Shown here: positions 29,686 through 40,113 of the stretch, piece after piece
How the letters are laid out: each line of letters opens with the position of its first letter
Numbering within the stretch: the first letter of the stretch is position 1
DNA from: Polynucleobacter rarus
GTDB lineage: Bacteria > Pseudomonadota > Gammaproteobacteria > Burkholderiales > Burkholderiaceae
DNA: 64,000 nucleotides
NCBI RefSeq assembly: GCF_003072505.1
Contig: NZ_NTGB01000001.1
Location: 2,883,046-2,947,045, forward strand
Direction of reading: 5' to 3'
Translations under genes and position numbers: made by a program
Notes under the pieces: model-generated
Databases searched by the model: none
Told to the model about the DNA's origin: nothing
What the model saw: the letters and a program-made list of their open reading frames with translations, nothing else

Positions 29686-30683
29686 CCCCAAAAAATATTC
29701 ATTTAGTTATTACATCAGGTGAGCCAGCAGGTATCGGACCAGAAGTGAGTTTTTGGGGTGCGTTGGCATTCCTAAAACGGGTCCCTCATGTAAATATTAC
29801 GATTTTAGGTGACCGGTCTTTATTTGAAGAGTATCAAACAGAACTAGATATCGACCCTGCTATGGCTAGCCGTTTGCAAATAAAACAGATACCGTTATTG
29901 GCTTCTAATGTTTTCGGACAACTAAATCTTCATAATGCCCCGTATGTGTTGAGCTTACTGGATCATGCCATCGATGGATGCCTAAGTAGAACTTACGATG
30001 CAATGATTACTGCTCCGCTGCAAAAAAGTGTCATAAATGAATTTGGCATTCAATTTACGGGGCATACTGAATATCTCGCGGAAAAAATGCAGGTTAAGCG
30101 TGTAGTAATGATGTTAAGTGGTAAGGACTGCACAGTAACAAACCTTCAAGAAGATTTTCGAGTCGCTCTCGTGACCACACATCTTCCATTGCGTGAAGTC
30201 CCAGATGCAATTACTTATGAGGCAGTTTTAGAAACAATTCAAATAGTCCATCAAGCTTTAAAAGATCAATTTGGCATTAAACATCCTCGGTTAAAAGTAA
30301 CGGGCTTAAATCCTCATGCAGGTGAGGAAGGTCATTTAGGCATGGAAGAAATAGAAATAATTCAGCCAGCAATTAACCAAGCCAAGGACCTAGCTATCGA
30401 TGTTACTGGCCCTTATCCTGCAGATACACTTTTTGATCTTTCGCGACTCTCAGAAGTAGACGCTTTCATTGCCATGTATCATGACCAAGGATTGGCGCCC
30501 TTTAAATTGGCTTGTTTTGGGCAGGGAGTGAATGTCACACTTGGCTTACCTATCATTCGAACTTCGGTAGATCACGGTACCGCCTTAACCCTTGCTGGTA
30601 AAAGAAAAGCAGAAATCAGTAGTATGGTTTCTGCCATTGAATTAGCTTTTGAATTGGCACAGCATGGCACATCAAACGCGTAA
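29682..30683 (+). CDS. pdxA: 4-hydroxythreonine-4-phosphate dehydrogenase
   Basis: Oxidises 4-phosphohydroxy-L-threonine on the route to pyridoxal 5'-phosphate. The 333-residue protein has the N-terminal TSGEPAGIGPEV motif and metal-ligand histidines in FTGHTEYLAEKM, GLNPHAGEEGHLGMEE and AMYHDQGLAPFK. The start is a TTG at 29682 overlapping the surA stop, implying translational coupling. No in-frame ATG lies close enough to keep the conserved N terminus. Confidence 0.94.
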   Translation: MTPKNIHLVITSGEPAGIGPEVSFWGALAFLKRVPHVNITILGDRSLFEEYQTELDIDPAMASRLQIKQIPLLASNVFGQLNLHNAPYVLSLLDHAIDGCLSRTYDAMITAPLQKSVINEFGIQFTGHTEYLAEKMQVKRVVMMLSGKDCTVTNLQEDFRVALVTTHLPLREVPDAITYEAVLETIQIVHQALKDQFGIKHPRLKVTGLNPHAGEEGHLGMEEIEIIQPAINQAKDLAIDVTGPYPADTLFDLSRLSEVDAFIAMYHDQGLAPFKLACFGQGVNVTLGLPIIRTSVDHGTALTLAGKRKAEISSMVSAIELAFELAQHGTSNA

Positions 30684-31485
30684 ACGATTCGGTCAACACT
30701 TCCTAACCGATCAGGGCATTATTCGTTCTATCGTAAATCGTATCGACCCCAAAGCTCAGGACCGTGTGATTGAAATTGGACCGGGAACTGGTGCCATGAC
30801 TTATCCCCTACTTGATCATCTACCTCAACTAGAAGTAGTTGAAATAGATCGAGACTTGATTGCATTTTGGGAAGCAAAAAAGATTAATAAATTAACAATC
30901 CACGCGATGGATGTTTTGCAATTTAATTTTCGTGAATGGGCGCAAGCGGCTAAATCAAGCGTTATAGATGAAGGGAATAAAGGTGGGGTGAAAGTAGTGG
31001 GTAATCTTCCTTACAATATTTCATCACCATTACTTTTTCATTTAATTAGCGCTATTGAATATGTAGATGAACAAGTATTTATGTTGCAGAAAGAGGTCGT
31101 TGAAAGAATGGTCGCGGCACCTGGTGAATCAGAATATAGCCGACTCTCTGTCATGTTACAAACTGTCTACCATCTTGAAAATTGCTTTGAAGTTCCCCCG
31201 GAGTCTTTTGAGCCACCGCCAAGAGTTGATTCAGCAATTGTGGCAATGTGGCCAAAAAAGAATGTGAAAATTCCAACTGAAACCTTCAATGTTTTAGAAA
31301 AGCTAGTAGCCCTAGCTTTTTCTCAACGTAGGAAAATGCTTGCTAATAACCTAGGTCACTTAAAACATCTCTTAGAGTTAGATGCCGACACCCTAAAATC
31401 GCGTGCGCAAAATATTCCCGTAGAAACTTATCTTGAGTGGGCAACTAAATTGGCGAACATACCAAAGGAAGATCGAATCATTTAG
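30664..31485 (+). CDS. rsmA: 16S rRNA (adenine1518/1519-N6)-dimethyltransferase
   Basis: Dimethylates two adenosines in helix 45 of 16S rRNA late in small-subunit assembly; also called KsgA. The roughly 273-residue protein begins MAHQTRKRFGQHFL. It carries the SAM-binding motif RVIEIGPGTGAMTYPLL, the catalytic NLPYNISSPLLFHL motif near residue 118, and a C-terminal helical domain (SQRRKMLANNLGHL). The ATG at 30664 overlaps the pdxA end by 20 bases and preserves the conserved N terminus. It is the last gene of the lptD operon and overlaps the plsC-like stop by 4 bases on the other strand. Confidence 0.96.
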   Translation: MAHQTRKRFGQHFLTDQGIIRSIVNRIDPKAQDRVIEIGPGTGAMTYPLLDHLPQLEVVEIDRDLIAFWEAKKINKLTIHAMDVLQFNFREWAQAAKSSVIDEGNKGGVKVVGNLPYNISSPLLFHLISAIEYVDEQVFMLQKEVVERMVAAPGESEYSRLSVMLQTVYHLENCFEVPPESFEPPPRVDSAIVAMWPKKNVKIPTETFNVLEKLVALAFSQRRKMLANNLGHLKHLLELDADTLKSRAQNIPVETYLEWATKLANIPKEDRII

Positions 31486-32213
31486 TAGGAACTAGGATCG
31501 ATTACACGCATTTCTGCTTCAATCCAAGCTTCTACCTCTTTCAAAACAAGAGAAGGATTTTTGTCCGCGGTCGTTATTAAAGGACCGATCGAAAGTGTGA
31601 CCACCCCAGGGTATTTTAAAAAACTATTCTTGGGCCAAACATGCCCAGCGTTGTGAGCAATAGGAATCACGTTGGCTTGCGTATTGACGGCTAACCTTGC
31701 ACCCCCTTTTTGGTACACGATCTGCTTGCCGACAGGAACTCGGGTTCCCTCTGGATAGATGATGATCCAACACCCTTCAGATAAACGAACTTTCCCTTGC
31801 TCTGCTACTGCAATCGCTGCTTTATCGCGTTGACTTCGATCGATATGAATCATTCGTAGCATCGCCATCGCCCAACCAAAAAAAGGTATTTTTAATAACT
31901 CTTTTTTGAACACGTAACATAATTGCTTGGGAAATAATGAGATGTAGGCTATCGTTTCCCATGCCGATTGGTGCTTGGAAAGAAGAATGACGGGCTTGTC
32001 CTGATTGATAATGACATTTTGCATGCCACGAATATCGTAGGTGATATTACAAATTACTTTTAGAAACCATAAAATTCCAGCAGACCAACCTCTTACATAG
32101 TTGTAACGGTTTGTCAGTGAAAGAAAAGGAAATACAACAAAACAGGAACTTGAATAAAGAATCGTATAAATCACGAGGGCAATAAAGAAAATTCCTGAGC
32201 GAAGTCTTAACAT
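31482..32213 (-). CDS. Lysophospholipid acyltransferase (1-acylglycerol-3-phosphate acyltransferase family)
   Basis: A 243-residue PlsC-family inner-membrane enzyme that transfers an acyl chain to lysophosphatidate. One N-terminal hydrophobic segment (about residues 8-32) precedes the acyltransferase motifs SKHQSAWETIAY (HX4E variant of HX4D) and IIYPEGTRVPVGK. The glutamate in place of aspartate in block I is known in proteobacterial members. It overlaps gmhB by 7 bases and belongs to the glyQ-glyS-gmhB-plsC run. PlsC itself is likely but not proven. Confidence 0.87.
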   Translation of the reverse strand: MLRLRSGIFFIALVIYTILYSSSCFVVFPFLSLTNRYNYVRGWSAGILWFLKVICNITYDIRGMQNVIINQDKPVILLSKHQSAWETIAYISLFPKQLCYVFKKELLKIPFFGWAMAMLRMIHIDRSQRDKAAIAVAEQGKVRLSEGCWIIIYPEGTRVPVGKQIVYQKGGARLAVNTQANVIPIAHNAGHVWPKNSFLKYPGVVTLSIGPLITTADKNPSLVLKEVEAWIEAEMRVIDPSSY

Positions 32214-32773
32214 TGTTTCACTCGCAAAAAGTGCTCAACAAAGGCCGATAAATTTTCATGTATTGCTGTATAAGGTGGCAGCCCACCTTTTTCTCGAGTC
32301 GGTATACCTTTTCCAGTAAGAACTAAATGCGGCTCTGCACCCAACTGAACTGCACCAATAAGGTCTCGCAGGGAGTCACCAACGACTGGAATACCATTTA
32401 GTTCATTTTGTAAACTAAAGCGCTCAATAATATCCTTGAACATACCAGTTTTTGGTTTACGACAAGAACAATTGTTTTCGTCTACATGAGGACAGAAGAA
32501 AATAGCGGAAATTTCTCCCCCATGGCGCGCTAATTGGCGAAACATTTTTTCATGCATTGCATTGAGGGTATCAACATCATATAACCTGCGACTAATACCA
32601 GATTGATTGGTACAAATGACCACCTTATAGTCCGCTTGGTTTAATTTGGCAATCGCCTCTAAGCTTCCTGGAATCGCTTCCCACTCATCAACCGATTTAA
32701 TGTAATCATCGCTGTCATAATTAATGACACCATCACGATCCAGTATGACCAATTTGTTATTTAAGGTCTTCAT
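32207..32773 (-). CDS. gmhB: D-glycero-beta-D-manno-heptose 1,7-bisphosphate 7-phosphatase
   Basis: A HAD-family phosphatase in ADP-heptose synthesis for the LPS inner core. The 188-residue protein has the nucleophile and acid D12 and D14 in VILDRDGVINYDSDDY and the CTNQSGISRRLY motif. The zinc-binding cysteines are in FFCPHVDENNCSCRKPKTGM, and the C-terminal acidic motif is VGDSLRDLIGAVQLG. It overlaps glyS by 4 bases. This glyQS-gmhB arrangement is common in betaproteobacteria. Confidence 0.93.
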   Translation of the reverse strand: MKTLNNKLVILDRDGVINYDSDDYIKSVDEWEAIPGSLEAIAKLNQADYKVVICTNQSGISRRLYDVDTLNAMHEKMFRQLARHGGEISAIFFCPHVDENNCSCRKPKTGMFKDIIERFSLQNELNGIPVVGDSLRDLIGAVQLGAEPHLVLTGKGIPTREKGGLPPYTAIHENLSAFVEHFLRVKQC

Positions 32774-34899
32774 TTTGCTAGCAAACTTAAGTCAGCGATT
32801 CTACTCATTTGCTGATGGAGTTGAGTTAAAAGTGCCAGTCGATTCCCTCGGAGTTGCACATCAGGATCATTCACCATGACATCTGCAAAAAAACCAGTAA
32901 CCGCAGAACTTAATTGGGCTAAAAGCTGTAAAGACTTCGTAAAGTCAGATTCTTGCATTGCTTGATCAATTTGTGGTGTCACTAAAGTCATCTCTTTAAA
33001 TAACTCTTTTTCTGCATTAGCTGTAAGTAAAGAGACATCAACTTGACTTGGCAGTGGCAAATCATTTTTCTTCAAGATGTTACTAATTCTCTTATTGGCA
33101 TTTGCTAAATCACTAGCCATTTCCATTTGCGAAAAAGATCTAACGGCATTGAGTTTTTCGGGTAATTTAGTTAAATCACCAGCACAATTCGCCAAAACTG
33201 CTTCTACCTCTTCGGAAGAGTAAGTAATACCATTTTGCTCTTTTAAATAGGATCTGAGTCGATCCATCACAAAGTTGGTAATCATCCCTAAGTCAGCATT
33301 TTTTTGTACTTCTTCAAAATTAAAGGCTTTTTTAACTTGGGTTAATAGAGTGATGAGATTGAGTGGTAGATTTTTTTCTACTAATAACCGGCAAACACCG
33401 AGGGCATGACGTCTTAGGGCAAAGGGATCTTTTTCGCCAGTAGGAGACAAACCAATTCCCCAGATGCCAATAATCGTCTCTAGTTTGTCTGCTAGCGCCA
33501 ATACTGTACCGACCGTCGTACTTGGCAAAACATCGCCTGCAAAGCGCGGTAGATAGTGTTCAGAACAAGCAGAGGCGACGTCAGGATGTTCCTGATCATG
33601 ATTTGCGTAATAGGTGCCCATGATGCCTTGTAACTCGGGAAATTCACCCACCATATCCGTTAGCAAATCCGTTTTAATAATTAAAGCTGCCCGACTGGAT
33701 CGTGCGACTAAATCATTTTCAGCTGTCCCGATTTGTCCAGCAATCTCTTTTGCAATCACCTCAATACGTTGGATACGCTCTAGTTGATTACCTAATTTAT
33801 TGTGATAAACCACTTTCGCTAATTCAGGCACTCGGTCGAATAACTTTCGTTTACGATCTTGAGTATAGAAAAAACGAGCATCGGAGAGTCTCGGACGCAC
33901 GACTCTTTCATTACCGGAAATAATTTTTTCAGGTGTTGTAGTGGTGATGTTGGAGACAATTAAGAATTGATTTACTAATTTACCTTGAGCATCTGTCAAA
34001 GCAAAATACTTTTGATTCGTTTGCATTGTTAAGATAAGACACTCTTGAGGAACTTCTAAAAATTCCTTTTCGAATGCGCAGGCATAGACCGCTGGCCACT
34101 CCACTAAGGAATTTACCTCTTCCAATAAACTTTGTGGCATCAAAACATTTAAAGTACCAGCTGTTGAGATTAAATCTTGTCTGATTTTTTCTAAACGACC
34201 AGTAAAACTAGGTAATACCTTACCTTGCTGAATCAGAATATTTTCATATTCATTGGCATCATGAATTGCAATAGGCCCTTTCGATAAAAACCGATGACCT
34301 AAAGTCGTATTTCTAGCATGAAGACCAAAGATTGTTAAAGGAATGATTTCTGAACCAAATAGTGCGATGAGACCATGTACGGGTCTAACAAACTGCACTG
34401 GAACTTCTTCTGGTGTGCCAGGATGAAGCTGATAATGCATTGTTTTAGCAATGGGCAACGCAGCAATCGAAGTGGTTAAAGCTTCTTGCGCACCCTCCAA
34501 GAGAGCAATACCTGGCTTGGTTAAGCTGACATAAAATGCTTCGTTTTTACCTTCACCAATCCGCTCAAATTCGTTTAATTTCGGCTCAGTGATTCCAAGG
34601 GAAGCTAATTTTTTTAGCAACGGTCCTGAAGGATTTCCGTTTGCATCTAGAGCAATCGAAACAGGTAATAACTTTTCTTTTACTTCTTTATCGCTCGACT
34701 TTTCATAGACCTGATCAATTAAGATTGCGAGTCTTCTTGGTGTTGCAAAAGATTGAAAACTTGCGTTAGGAGCCAATAAATCAAGGCGAGCTAGTTGATC
34801 AAAGATTTTTTGAGAAAAACTTTCCCCTAATTTTTTTAAAGATTTTGGAGGTAATTCTTCGGTTAATAATTCAATCAATAAAGGAGCGATACGCATCAT
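32770..34899 (-). CDS. glyS: Glycine--tRNA ligase beta subunit
   Basis: The large subunit of the alpha2-beta2 bacterial glycyl-tRNA synthetase, supplying tRNA-binding domains. The 709-residue protein starts with the family signature [19 protein letters not shown] and contains [13 protein letters not shown] and the HD-like [25 protein letters not shown]-terminal anticodon-binding helical domain ends with [10 protein letters not shown]. It overlaps glyQ by 4 bases (ATGA type) with an adjacent second ATG. The two subunits are therefore translationally coupled. Confidence 0.96.
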   Translation of the reverse strand: MMRIAPLLIELLTEELPPKSLKKLGESFSQKIFDQLARLDLLAPNASFQSFATPRRLAILIDQVYEKSSDKEVKEKLLPVSIALDANGNPSGPLLKKLASLGITEPKLNEFERIGEGKNEAFYVSLTKPGIALLEGAQEALTTSIAALPIAKTMHYQLHPGTPEEVPVQFVRPVHGLIALFGSEIIPLTIFGLHARNTTLGHRFLSKGPIAIHDANEYENILIQQGKVLPSFTGRLEKIRQDLISTAGTLNVLMPQSLLEEVNSLVEWPAVYACAFEKEFLEVPQECLILTMQTNQKYFALTDAQGKLVNQFLIVSNITTTTPEKIISGNERVVRPRLSDARFFYTQDRKRKLFDRVPELAKVVYHNKLGNQLERIQRIEVIAKEIAGQIGTAENDLVARSSRAALIIKTDLLTDMVGEFPELQGIMGTYYANHDQEHPDVASACSEHYLPRFAGDVLPSTTVGTVLALADKLETIIGIWGIGLSPTGEKDPFALRRHALGVCRLLVEKNLPLNLITLLTQVKKAFNFEEVQKNADLGMITNFVMDRLRSYLKEQNGITYSSEEVEAVLANCAGDLTKLPEKLNAVRSFSQMEMASDLANANKRISNILKKNDLPLPSQVDVSLLTANAEKELFKEMTLVTPQIDQAMQESDFTKSLQLLAQLSSAVTGFFADVMVNDPDVQLRGNRLALLTQLHQQMSRIADLSLLAK

Positions 34900-35792
34900 T
34901 TCACTCCCGTATTTAAAGTAGTATTTTTCAACATTGGAAAACCTAACTTTTCACGAGACTCGAAATAAGCCTGTGCAATTTGTTTCGATAAGTTCCGAAT
35001 TCTTCCTATGTAGGCAGCTCTTTCTGTAACAGAAATAGCTCCGCGGGCATCTAGTAAATTAAAAGTATGAGCAGCCTTTAACACCATTTCATAAGCTGGC
35101 AATGCTAATGGGATTGCCATCAATCTCTTCGCTTCAGCTTCATAGTTAGTGAATTGCTCAAATAGCCAACTAGTATTTGAGTATTCAAAGTTATAAGTAG
35201 ATTGTTCAACTTCATTTTGATGATATACATCACCATAACTTACTTCTGGAGTCCACTGCAGTTGATAAACGTTTTCACAGGATTGTAAATACATTGCTAA
35301 ACGCTCAATCCCATAAGTAATCTCACCAAGTACTGGTTTGCAGTCTAAGCCACCAACTTGTTGAAAGTAGGTGAACTGCGTAATTTCCATACCATTTAAC
35401 CAAACTTCCCAACCAAGACCCCAAGCGCCAAGTGTTGGATTTTCCCAATCGTCTTCAACAAAACGAATATCGTTTTGTTGTAAATCAAGACCTAATGCCT
35501 CAAGTGAGCCCAAATAGAGCTCTAGGATATTTTCAGGAGAGGGTTTCAATACGACTTGAAACTGATAATAATGTTGAAGTCGATTTGGATTTTCACCATA
35601 CCGGCCATCCTTAGGCCTTCTAGATGGTTGAACGTAAGCGGCTTTCCACGGCTCTGGGCCGATGGCTCTTAAGAATGTAGCAGTATGGGAAGTACCAGCA
35701 CCTACTTCTAGATCGACAGGCTGTAATAAGGTGCAACCTTGGTTGCTCCAATACTGTTGGAGTGTGAGGATAATTTCTTGAAATGTCAGCAT
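34896..35792 (-). CDS. glyQ: Glycine--tRNA ligase alpha subunit
   Basis: The class II catalytic subunit of the heterotetrameric glycyl-tRNA synthetase. The 298-residue protein has the N-terminal [24 protein letters not shown], the [15 protein letters not shown] region, the [22 protein letters not shown] motif and [18 protein letters not shown] motif 3. It lies 18 bases downstream of lnt and overlaps glyS. Confidence 0.97.
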   Translation of the reverse strand: MLTFQEIILTLQQYWSNQGCTLLQPVDLEVGAGTSHTATFLRAIGPEPWKAAYVQPSRRPKDGRYGENPNRLQHYYQFQVVLKPSPENILELYLGSLEALGLDLQQNDIRFVEDDWENPTLGAWGLGWEVWLNGMEITQFTYFQQVGGLDCKPVLGEITYGIERLAMYLQSCENVYQLQWTPEVSYGDVYHQNEVEQSTYNFEYSNTSWLFEQFTNYEAEAKRLMAIPLALPAYEMVLKAAHTFNLLDARGAISVTERAAYIGRIRNLSKQIAQAYFESREKLGFPMLKNTTLNTGVK

Positions 35793-35810
35793 AATTCGAC
35801 TATTTTAACC

Positions 35811-37331
35811 TTAGAGTACAGTTGCTCGGGAGCTTGAAGGCGTAAGTTGTTTCTTTTTACGCCAACTGAGCGCTAGGGTGATGATGGATAAAAGTAAAAT
35901 TGGCAAATCTCCAAACTGTACATAAGGGGTAATACCGCTTCTAGCCTGAACCGAGCCTGTCAAGACCCCTTGCGTAAATACGGGTAATTGAGAAACGACC
36001 TTACCCTTGTCATTAATAATTGCCGTGACTCCGGTGTTGGTTGCGCGGATAGTGGGTAAACCCGTCTCCAGCGAGCGTAATTGAGCCAATCGAAGATGTT
36101 GCCAAGGAGCAGAGGTATCGCCGAACCAAGCTAAATTAGTTAAATTGATGAGCATATTGGGGGCTGATGCGGGAAATTGACGAATTCTTTGGGCAATTTC
36201 AGCCCCAAAAACATCCTCATAACAAATCATGATCGCGGCGGATATATCTGGCTCATCCCCTCTTTTTATTTTTAAATGAGGCTGAGCATTTGTACCCATA
36301 GTAAATTGAGAAAGAGGTGCCCTAATTGCGCGGATAAACCATTCAAAACCTGGTGGGATATATTCTCCAAAAGGCACTAGGTGCGATTTGTCATAGGTAT
36401 ATAGTTCTCCGTTCGGACCATATGCTTTCGCGCGATTAGAGTATTGATCCCCATTCATCCCAATGAGGCCAGTTAAAACGTAGCCTTTTGTTTCGTTTAA
36501 ATGAGTTTGTAAATTTGTTACCCAGTCTGTTGGGATTAAATTCTCTGGCAAAGTAATTGCTGTCTCAGGTCCAACTGTTAAATCAGCCGCTTTACTCAGG
36601 TAACCATTGAAATAGTAATTATTTTGTTTATTTATCGCAACAGGGTCATACTGCATCGTTTGCGGAAAGTTCCCTTGAAATAACCGAACCTCAAGCATTT
36701 TCCCAACAGGCTTTGTAAATTCAACCCCTTCAAATAATGAGCAAATAGCAATGGCAAAGCCTAATGAAAATAAAGGTAAGAAAAGTCGTCCCGGCGCACT
36801 GCCAATTTTATAAGCACCCCAAATGGTTGCAAAAGTGGCGCCTAGGACCCCGAAAATAGGGATTAACCCCTGAAACGGCCCATTAATTTGCGCATCGCCA
36901 AAACCAATCCAGGGAAATCCGGTGAGAATGTTCCCTCGTAACCACTCGGCAATAGTCCAGGCGCTTGCCCAAGCAATGGCACTATTAGACTGGTTATAAA
37001 ACCTTGCACCTAGTGCTACTGCAAGGGTCGGAAAAAACGCTAAAAAACCCGCTAATAAGACAACACCTCCTGCCGCCATGGGAGCTGGCATCCCACCGAC
37101 ATCGTGCATGCTGACATATAGCCACCAAATACCTTGGCAAAAATAGCCAAGTCCAAACAGCCAACCTAAGGTAACTTGAGTTTTGAGACCGTGAAAATGA
37201 TGTTGATGAATCTGTCGCCAAAAAATCGCCAGTAAAAGCATTTGCCACCAGGCCCCATTGCTGAAATTACCTACTGCTGCAGTAGTAATTCCAATCAAAA
37301 AGGAATAAAGATAGGCCCGGTAAAGTAGCAT
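35811..37331 (-). CDS. lnt: Apolipoprotein N-acyltransferase
   Basis: Adds the third acyl chain to lipoproteins at the inner membrane, enabling their sorting. The 506-residue protein has about six N-terminal membrane spans, a periplasmic nitrilase-like domain (about residues 215-480) and a final span. The catalytic triad is visible as E in VGPETAITLPENL, K in YDKSHLVPFGEYIP and C in MICYEDVFG. Its start abuts the corC stop, as in the widespread ybeY-corC-lnt order. Confidence 0.94.
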   Translation of the reverse strand: MLLYRAYLYSFLIGITTAAVGNFSNGAWWQMLLLAIFWRQIHQHHFHGLKTQVTLGWLFGLGYFCQGIWWLYVSMHDVGGMPAPMAAGGVVLLAGFLAFFPTLAVALGARFYNQSNSAIAWASAWTIAEWLRGNILTGFPWIGFGDAQINGPFQGLIPIFGVLGATFATIWGAYKIGSAPGRLFLPLFSLGFAIAICSLFEGVEFTKPVGKMLEVRLFQGNFPQTMQYDPVAINKQNNYYFNGYLSKAADLTVGPETAITLPENLIPTDWVTNLQTHLNETKGYVLTGLIGMNGDQYSNRAKAYGPNGELYTYDKSHLVPFGEYIPPGFEWFIRAIRAPLSQFTMGTNAQPHLKIKRGDEPDISAAIMICYEDVFGAEIAQRIRQFPASAPNMLINLTNLAWFGDTSAPWQHLRLAQLRSLETGLPTIRATNTGVTAIINDKGKVVSQLPVFTQGVLTGSVQARSGITPYVQFGDLPILLLSIITLALSWRKKKQLTPSSSRATVL

Positions 37332-38174
37332 TTAAGGATTTAGAGTGGTCTTTTTCTGGATGACTAGGATATGAATTTGTCTTGGATCGGCACGTTGAAT
37401 TTCACATACCAAATTACCGATTTCAATCACATCACCGCGCTTGGGAACTCGCCCAACTTGTTGAATCACAAGCCCAGCAATCGTATCAATATCTTCGTCA
37501 TGGAAATCGGTGTCAAGTACTTCATTAATTTGTTCAAGACTTGTCATTCCCCGAATTCGAAACTTTCCATCTGAAGTGGAGACAATGTTATCAGCCTCAT
37601 CATCAATATCGTGTTCGTCTTCAATATCACCAACAATTTGTTCTAAGACGTCCTCAATGGTCACAATACCAGCAACACCACCATATTCATCCACCACAAT
37701 CGCTAAATGATTACGATTACTTCTAAAGTCCTTGAGTAAAACCCCTAGTGGTTTGGAGTCAGGAATAAAGACAGCAGGTCTGAGCCAATCACGTAAATTA
37801 AAATCTTTATCAATGGCATGACGCAGTAAGTCTTTAGCAAGTAAAATCCCGATTACATTATCTCGCGCACCTTCAAAGACAGGAAAACGTGAGTGAGCAG
37901 CCTCGATGACAGAGGGCACAATCTTATCGATTGGGTCTTGAATATCAACCCAATCAATCTGTGCTCTAGGAAGCAAGATATCTCTGACTGTCAACTCGCT
38001 TACCTGAAATACGCCCTCAATCATTGAGAGAGCATCCGAGTCGATTAATCCCTCTAATTTTGCTAGACGCAGGGTTTCAATTAAATCCTTGCGCTTTTCA
38101 GCCTGCGTTTCAGGTTTTGAAGATAAAAGGCTAGTTAGGCGATTAAAAAAACTTTTAGGGTCTGGTTCGGTCAT
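37332..38174 (-). CDS. corC: HlyC/CorC-type CBS-domain protein
   Basis: A 280-residue cytoplasmic protein with two CBS domains, one starting near VRDILLPRAQIDWVDI and the other near FIPDSKPLGVLLKDFR. The second holds the LAIVVDEYGGVAGIVTIEDVLEQIVGDIEDE signature. A C-terminal CorC_HlyC transporter-associated domain follows (FRIRGMTSLEQINEVLDTDF). Members are linked to magnesium and cobalt efflux, though the mechanism is not settled. It lacks the DUF21 membrane domain of longer relatives, which is usual for CorC. Confidence 0.9.
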   Translation of the reverse strand: MTEPDPKSFFNRLTSLLSSKPETQAEKRKDLIETLRLAKLEGLIDSDALSMIEGVFQVSELTVRDILLPRAQIDWVDIQDPIDKIVPSVIEAAHSRFPVFEGARDNVIGILLAKDLLRHAIDKDFNLRDWLRPAVFIPDSKPLGVLLKDFRSNRNHLAIVVDEYGGVAGIVTIEDVLEQIVGDIEDEHDIDDEADNIVSTSDGKFRIRGMTSLEQINEVLDTDFHDEDIDTIAGLVIQQVGRVPKRGDVIEIGNLVCEIQRADPRQIHILVIQKKTTLNP

Positions 38175-38198
38175 TTATATAGGTTACCTGATTAGTGT

Positions 38199-38669
38199 TC
38201 AGATATAGGGATTTTCTAATTTTAATCTGTGTAATATTGCAATTTCAAGCGTTTCCATTGCATGCGCTTCGATTGGATCTTCATGATCAAAGCCTTGCGC
38301 ATGCAATACCCCATGAATCAATAAATGAATAAAGTGATGAAGAAGTTGCTTCCCTTGTACTTTTGCTTCTTTTTCTATAACCGGCACACAAAATACAAAA
38401 TCTGCCATAAGAGTTTGATCACTCAGGTCACTACTTAAATCGTTGAGTGAAAAAGTTAAGATATTCGTGGCATGGTCTTCACCACGATACATCTGGTTTA
38501 GTAAAAGGCCTTCTTTTGCATTGACAAAACGTAGAGTAAATTCAAACGGCAATTGACATGCCGCTTTGATCCATTTTTTTAATTGAGCATCCGTTAGTAA
38601 TTCACCCCACTTATTTTCTAAAGCAGAGGTAGCAAATTGTGTGTTTACTTGATACTTTTTAGAGGGCAT
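38199..38669 (-). CDS. ybeY: Endoribonuclease YbeY
   Basis: A metal-dependent RNase for 16S rRNA 3'-end maturation and ribosome quality control. The 156-residue protein carries the family zinc motif HLLIHGVLHAQGFDHED (three histidines as HX3HX5H) and the ATNILTFSLND segment. It lies 9 bases downstream of miaB and 24 bases upstream of corC. The phoH/ybeZ gene usually found between miaB and ybeY is absent. Confidence 0.94.
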   Translation of the reverse strand: MPSKKYQVNTQFATSALENKWGELLTDAQLKKWIKAACQLPFEFTLRFVNAKEGLLLNQMYRGEDHATNILTFSLNDLSSDLSDQTLMADFVFCVPVIEKEAKVQGKQLLHHFIHLLIHGVLHAQGFDHEDPIEAHAMETLEIAILHRLKLENPYI

Positions 38670-38678
38670 GACGATACT

Positions 38679-40025
38679 TTAAGAGTGTTTGAGAACTAGC
38701 TCACCCTTTAGCGAATGCGCTAGAGCTTCAGTAAATAAAACCGGAGTCATTTTGCCAATGAGTCTTTGCGCATTGGTATCACTTGGCAAATCAATATTCA
38801 CAACACGATTATTTTCTGTACGACCCTGCAATTTTTTTCCATCACGAGCCATCCCTTCAATCATGACCCGCTCGGTTGCACCAACCATTGACAAACTGAT
38901 GGTCAAAATATGCTCATCAATGAGGGAGGTCAGTTCTTGGAGTCGTTTCACCTTTACTTGACGAGGAATATCATCTTTTAAGTTTGCAGCAGGAGTGCCG
39001 GGTCTAGCACTGAAAATAAAGCAATAACTATTATCAAATTTAATATCTTCAACCAACTTCATTAGTTGTAAAAAGTCTTCATCCGTTTCCCCTGGGAAAC
39101 CAACAATAAAGTCACTTGAAACAGGAATATTCGGTTTGACTTGCCGAATTTTACGGATAATGCTTTTATATTCTAGACTTGTGTAACCACGCTTCATTGC
39201 CATCAAAATCTTATCTGAACCATGTTGCACAGGTAAATGTAAATGATTGACGAGCTTCGGTAAGGTGGCGTGAGCCTGTATCAAGCGATTTGAAAATTCT
39301 TTCGGGTGACTCGTTGTGTAACGAATTCTTTCAATACCAGGAATATCTGAGATGTATTCAAGTAACATCGCAAAGTCAGCCAAATCCGTTTGGTCATTGA
39401 GCTTGCCTAAGTAAGCATTCACATTTTGACCCAGTAAGGTAATCTCGCAGACTCCTTGCGCTGCTAAACCTGAAACCTCTACTAAGACATCTTCAAAAGG
39501 TCTAGAAACTTCCTCACCCCTTGTAAAAGGGACAACGCAATAGGTGCAGTATTTAGAGCAACCTTCCATAATTGAAACAAATGCTGCTCCGCCATCTTTC
39601 CGGGCAGGAGGCAAGTGATCAAATTTTTCAATTTCTGGAAAACTAATATCAACTTGTGAACGACCAGAGCGTTGACGCTCATTAATTAAGGCGGGGAGGC
39701 GATGTAGCGTCTGAGGACCAAAGACTAAGTCTACGTAGGGAGCTCGATTGACAATTTGTTTCCCCTCTTGACTCGCTACACAGCCACCGACTCCAATGAT
39801 TAAATTGGGTTTTTGTGTTTTTAGATCTCTCAATCGACCTAAGTCGGAGAAAACTTTATCTTGGGCTTTTTCTCGAATCGAACAGGTGTTGAGTAACACC
39901 ATATCAGCTTCGTCGAGATTGTCAGTGGAGGTATAGCCACTTTGTGACTGTAATACATCTGCCATTTTCTCCGAGTCATACTCGTTCATTTGGCAACCAA
40001 AGGTTTTAATAAATACTTTTTTCAT
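38679..40025 (-). CDS. miaB: tRNA-2-methylthio-N6-dimethylallyladenosine synthase
   Basis: A radical-SAM methylthiotransferase that modifies A37 in tRNAs reading UNN codons. The 448-residue protein has the three N-terminal cluster cysteines in [26 protein letters not shown] and [11 protein letters not shown]. The radical-SAM CxxxCxxC is in [18 protein letters not shown], and a C-terminal TRAM domain is around [22 protein letters not shown]. It is the first gene of the miaB-ybeY-corC-lnt-glyQS run. Confidence 0.96.
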   Translation of the reverse strand: MKKVFIKTFGCQMNEYDSEKMADVLQSQSGYTSTDNLDEADMVLLNTCSIREKAQDKVFSDLGRLRDLKTQKPNLIIGVGGCVASQEGKQIVNRAPYVDLVFGPQTLHRLPALINERQRSGRSQVDISFPEIEKFDHLPPARKDGGAAFVSIMEGCSKYCTYCVVPFTRGEEVSRPFEDVLVEVSGLAAQGVCEITLLGQNVNAYLGKLNDQTDLADFAMLLEYISDIPGIERIRYTTSHPKEFSNRLIQAHATLPKLVNHLHLPVQHGSDKILMAMKRGYTSLEYKSIIRKIRQVKPNIPVSSDFIVGFPGETDEDFLQLMKLVEDIKFDNSYCFIFSARPGTPAANLKDDIPRQVKVKRLQELTSLIDEHILTISLSMVGATERVMIEGMARDGKKLQGRTENNRVVNIDLPSDTNAQRLIGKMTPVLFTEALAHSLKGELVLKHS

Positions 40026-40113
40026 AGCGAGGGCCGTTCTCAGTGGTTAAAACTGGGGGCAAACGCACATTCTAACAGTCTATCTTCAATTAAACAAATG
40101 CTTCGAAATCCTG

